Source of the DNA: Isoetes taiwanensis
Taxonomy: Eukaryota > Streptophyta > Lycopodiopsida > Isoetales > Isoetaceae
Reading direction: 5' to 3'
Length of the DNA: 64,000 bases
Assembly (NCBI GenBank): GCA_021234155.1
Contig: JAJEKV010000052.1
Location: 1,505,960 to 1,569,959 of the forward strand
The notes beneath the pieces are model-generated. The model had not been told where the DNA came from, did no database searches, and worked only from the letters and a program-made list of their open reading frames with translations. The position numbers and the translations under genes were made by a program. Of the stretch, positions 60,841 to 64,000 are shown one piece after another. Numbering within the stretch: the stretch's first letter is position 1; every line of letters begins with the position of its first letter.

Positions 60841-61270
60841 TTCATATAAATTTTTGTAAATTAAGTCCCGTCATTTGCATGCTCACATGAGAGGCGATTA
60901 AAAAGCAAGGAAAAAACTTACAAGATGGCACTAGTATAGTAGAGACCATTGTATACTTGTGCCTAAAACAATCATTACCAAATGGGTTGTATGTCTCAAA
61001 ATGTGTACCCAAAATGAAAGGCACGATCCACAAATAGGTTCCTGCATATCGAAGATACTAATTCTCTGACTCCCGCGGCTCCGGTAAGAAGTGTCTTCCA
61101 CTCAAAATAATGCTCAAACAACATATATGGATCAAATCTAAAACATTTTGTTGGTATTAATCCTTTGTCATATTCTTGGAGCGATGATGATTGAATGGAT
61201 ATCTAAATCCACGGCCATTGTGGTAATTGGAGGCCCAACAATATGGGTTTATTCTTGCATTCTCGGTCTG
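60841..61270. repeat. Direct repeat copy 2, about 430 bp
   Basis: Partner of 60070-60500, offset about 771 bp. Its right end runs directly into the tRNA-like head of the SINE candidate. Confidence 0.65.
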
Positions 61271-61620
61271 CTGGTAGTGGCGTTAGCACCATACCCAAGG
61301 TCCGGGTTCATACCGTTGTGAAAGTGACATGCCATTGTAAAGTTGGTGGGGGAAGGACCCTTCAACCATATGGGTGGTGGAAAGGCGGGACCATCCGGGT
61401 GTGTTATGGGGTCCCATAATCTCGACTTCTGGGGACGTTAAAACCCATAAAAAAAGGGAGGGGAGGTTATTCATGGTTGAATATTTCTTTGCACCTAACA
61501 GAAAAAATAATCTCGGCTTCTGGATGTTAAAACCCATAAAAAGGAGGGAGGGTTATTCATGGTTGAATAGGCTGCGCACCTAACAAGAAAACTAACTTGA
61601 AAAGTTCTCCAGCGTGTGTC
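61261..61620 (+). mobile_element. tRNA-derived SINE candidate
   Basis: CTGGTAGTGGCGTTAGCACC (A-box-like) is followed at about 35 bp by GGTCCGGGTTCATACC (B-box-like), the spacing of a tRNA-type pol III promoter. About 115 bp on comes GGGGTCCCATAATCTCG with GGGGACGTTAAAACCC, matching the 3' signature of family A. The last ~85 bp is present twice in tandem (about 61420-61505 and 61508-61590). An (AAT)n tail starts at 61627. The head-body-tail order is that of a SINE sharing its 3' end with a LINE. Confidence 0.55.
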
Positions 61621-61625
61621 AAAAG

Positions 61626-61626
61626 C

Positions 61627-61677
<51 letters not shown>

Positions 61678-61741
61678 TATATTAACAATAACAATAACAA
61701 TAACAATAATAATATAATATAATATATAATATAATATAATA

Positions 61742-61772
<31 letters not shown>

Positions 61773-61820
61773 TAATAATGTGTGTGTGTGTGTAATAATA
61801 ATAATAATAATATTAATAAT
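61626..61820. repeat. (AAT)n microsatellite with a short (TG)n
   Basis: Mostly AAT/TAA and AACAAT repeats, interrupted by TATAATA and a TGTGTGTGTGTG run at about 61780-61791. It follows the SINE candidate as a tail would. Confidence 0.9.
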
Positions 61821-63344
61821 CCTTCCCTGTAATTGGTGTCTGGTTTTACATTCTCCTTCCATTTTGTTCCTTCAAAATTCTTAAAAACATGGCATGTCGT
61901 GATGCATTTTATTACTTATATAAAGCATTTATTATTGCCATCTACCCATTACCGTTCAATGATTATAAAACATTTATTGCGACCTCGAATATTTCCGTGG
62001 CGTTGGCGTGATTCTGTGTATCTTGGAAGAAGAGCCATGGCGTGGAGAAGTTAAATTTGGAGCGGAGCCATTCGACAACATTGAATTTTGCAGGCGAATT
62101 AGATATCGCCGGATATCAACAAAAACAAAGATACACGCAAAATGGTAAATCTGGCGGTTTGCCACCTCGAGGTGGTCGTTCTTGGATCTGGAAACAAAAG
62201 CTATGGAAAATAATGAAACAAAGAACTTGCGTGGGTTCGAAGCGCTGTTGGTTTTGTCAATCATTTTCTTGGGGCGACTTCAGCTGTGGTATGGCGCTCC
62301 CTACCGGCGTTGATACCGTAATAAAGGCGTTTCGTTGAGAAAAAATCTTGCTTTTTGGAATCAAAACATGAAACTAGACAATTTGGGAATGAAATGTTTA
62401 AAGAAATGTCTCACTCTTTTGAAAACAAATCATCACGGGAATGTAAAATGATAGAAAAACCGAAACCGTACAATGCCGAACGACGATGTTTGGGCCCGGC
62501 TGCTAGCGATGGGCATAGGCTGGCGGGGAAGGAAAAATGGGGAGATTCTGATGATTTCGCCAGTCCTCGGCCGAAAGGTAAAGGGTCAGGAAATGGCGAG
62601 GAGCGACTGGTCAGAAGCGGAGAACAATTCAGCCCTTGGGGATCTTTAAACTTGAATCGAGGTTACTTCCCACCGGGCTGGCCGATCATGCGCACTTAAA
62701 AACACAAAATATAGCCGGAAGAATATGCCGCTGGATTTGCAACCGCGAGCTCAACTAACGAAGGCATCGTCATCGTTTGCAGCGAGGAATAAAAGCATGA
62801 AATACATGAACCCGTTCTTCTACTAATGAATATACGGTAGGCAATAAATACGGCACCACCGCGCAAACTTTACGCACACTTGATTGTTCGCGACCTACAC
62901 TACCTAGAATAAAGGCATATTTGTTGTAAAGATAAGATAAAGATCGGCAGCGGAAATGATTATAAAATGAATAAGATAAGAATAGAATAGTTTTTTAAAG
63001 GAACTTGCTTGCACGTAGTTGTGATTATTTCAAAACACCATCTTGAATTACTTTTAGCTTATGGGTATTTTTAAAGTATTTATATTAAAACTTTTTGGGC
63101 TTTTGCGACAACGACCTTCTCAAACTCACAATCCACAATCCAAAACAATCAAACTCCCGGACACGGTATTAGCAATCAATGCTAGGACTAAACAAGGCCC
63201 ATTTCTTGCGATTTAAAGAAATTTACCCTCGGGGTCTTAGTCGGATCAATCACTTTTAATACAAGGCTGCAATTTTTGAATGGCCCGGTGCTCTTATTCA
63301 CACCTTATTTAGAATTATGAATTCTATATAATGCTAGGCATTCA
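61821..63344. other. No recognised gene
   Basis: Plus ORFs 62042-62338 and 62355-62699 (98 and 114 codons) follow each other and are rich in Lys, Gly, Ser and Trp. I recognise no domain. The second contains charged, low-complexity sequence (RPKGKGSGNGEER). Possible first exons, or chance in a GC-richer patch. Confidence 0.3.
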
Positions 63345-64000
63345 ATTCTAACTAGAATTGTGTGGGTATTTATAAGCTTGGTTCCTAGGGTATAATTTCC
63401 ATAACTTTTAGTTAAATTCATTACAACTCTATATGGGACCCTAGTTATCACGGACAATACTTGACCCTAGTTATCCAAATTATTTGTAGAATTCATTTGA
63501 TATCCATGTTGTCCGCATTCTTAGGAATTGAATTCAGTACAGTTGAATAATTAGCCATATTAACCTTAGGAGTTGAGTTGCCAGAGTCCATTAACGATTC
63601 TTCCTGAATGAATAATTAGCTTGAGAAATCATTACGGGTTTAGTTGATTAGAGGAGTTCTACGTTATTCCTCAGAGACATACAATTGCTGGTATATGTAT
63701 TAACTAGGAATTGCGTGGGTGTCTTAGGTGAATATTTAGAACACAATTCTTTGAATTAGAATTGGAAATTCTGATTATATGGGACCCTAGTTATCACGAC
63801 AATATATGTCTGTAGGAGAGTTGTCCACGTTAACGTTAGGAATTCAAACATTATCCGTTGTCCACGTGTCCAGGAATTGAATTCTTCATGCAATTGAATA
63901 ATTAACCACATTAATCGAGGTGAGTTATGAGTCCACTAAACTTACAATTAATTCTTCATACGAATTTAGATAATTCATCACGTTAACCATGAATTAAGTT
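63345..64000. repeat. Tandem repeat, ~346 bp period, running off the window
   Basis: TATGGGACCCTAGTTATCAC occurs at about 63431 and 63778. Downstream, AGGAATTGAATTC, TTGAATAATTA and GAGTCCA(T/C)TAA follow in the same order in both. At least nearly two units are visible and the second is cut by the window end. Confidence 0.8.

Noticed and set aside
61626-61862. Tyr/Ile-rich minus ORF
   Set aside because: Translation of the (AAT)n repeat.

Overview
The window looks like repeat-rich nuclear DNA of a land plant. Evidence: a nine-exon gene for a small leucine-rich-repeat protein of the plant LRRC57-like type, short introns with normal GT-AG ends, an intronless copy of cytosolic triosephosphate isomerase, and remnants of plant L1-like LINEs, Ty1/copia, a Helitron and LTR elements primed by initiator-methionine tRNA. 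The density and decay of these elements suggest a large seed-free-plant (fern-like) genome, but that is inference. No rRNA, organelle, bacterial or CRISPR content was seen.

Layout. 1-9 kb: no convincing gene; a 2.7-kb LTR pair without coding capacity (1739-4428), then T-rich DNA ending in a retroposon-type 3' end (6420-6552). 9.3-10.6 kb: a triosephosphate isomerase retrocopy whose middle is replaced by the 5' end of a copia RNA (U5, primer-binding site, gag start), followed by a 3' end with an (ATCT)n tail. 10.7-12.2 kb: a dead LINE 3' half (minus). 13.5-15.6 kb: the LRR gene (minus), the best gene here, with one 1-base homopolymer frameshift in its last exon. 19 kb: a dead copia RT/RNase H piece. 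21 kb: a frameshifted F-box-like segment. 23.2-23.8 kb: nine copies of a ~62-bp unit built on a large GC-rich palindrome. 26.1-26.4 kb: a long pyrimidine tract.

28.8-31.6 kb: four tandem units each carrying a tRNA-like pol III promoter on the minus strand, then a Helitron helicase remnant between two related Helitron 3' ends. 31.8-33.5 kb: a five-exon gene (minus) for a coiled-coil protein with a proline-rich tail and a C-terminal double cysteine. 34.1-40.1 kb: several LINE fragments, the last interrupted by an 11.6-kb LTR retrotransposon (40147 to about 51765, minus) with recognisable LTRs, primer site and polypurine tract but almost no readable gag-pol. Its leader and LTRs hold many repeated hairpins. 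54.7-60.0 kb: a GC-rich block with minus-strand open frames between short direct repeats, unidentified. 60-64 kb: diverged direct repeats, a tRNA-derived SINE candidate whose 3' half matches the other retroposon tails, (AAT)n, and a ~346-bp tandem repeat running off the window.

Only two genes look functional, the LRR gene and the coiled-coil gene; nothing ties them together functionally. Frequent small indels between repeat copies and inside frames may reflect old decay, residual long-read errors, or both.
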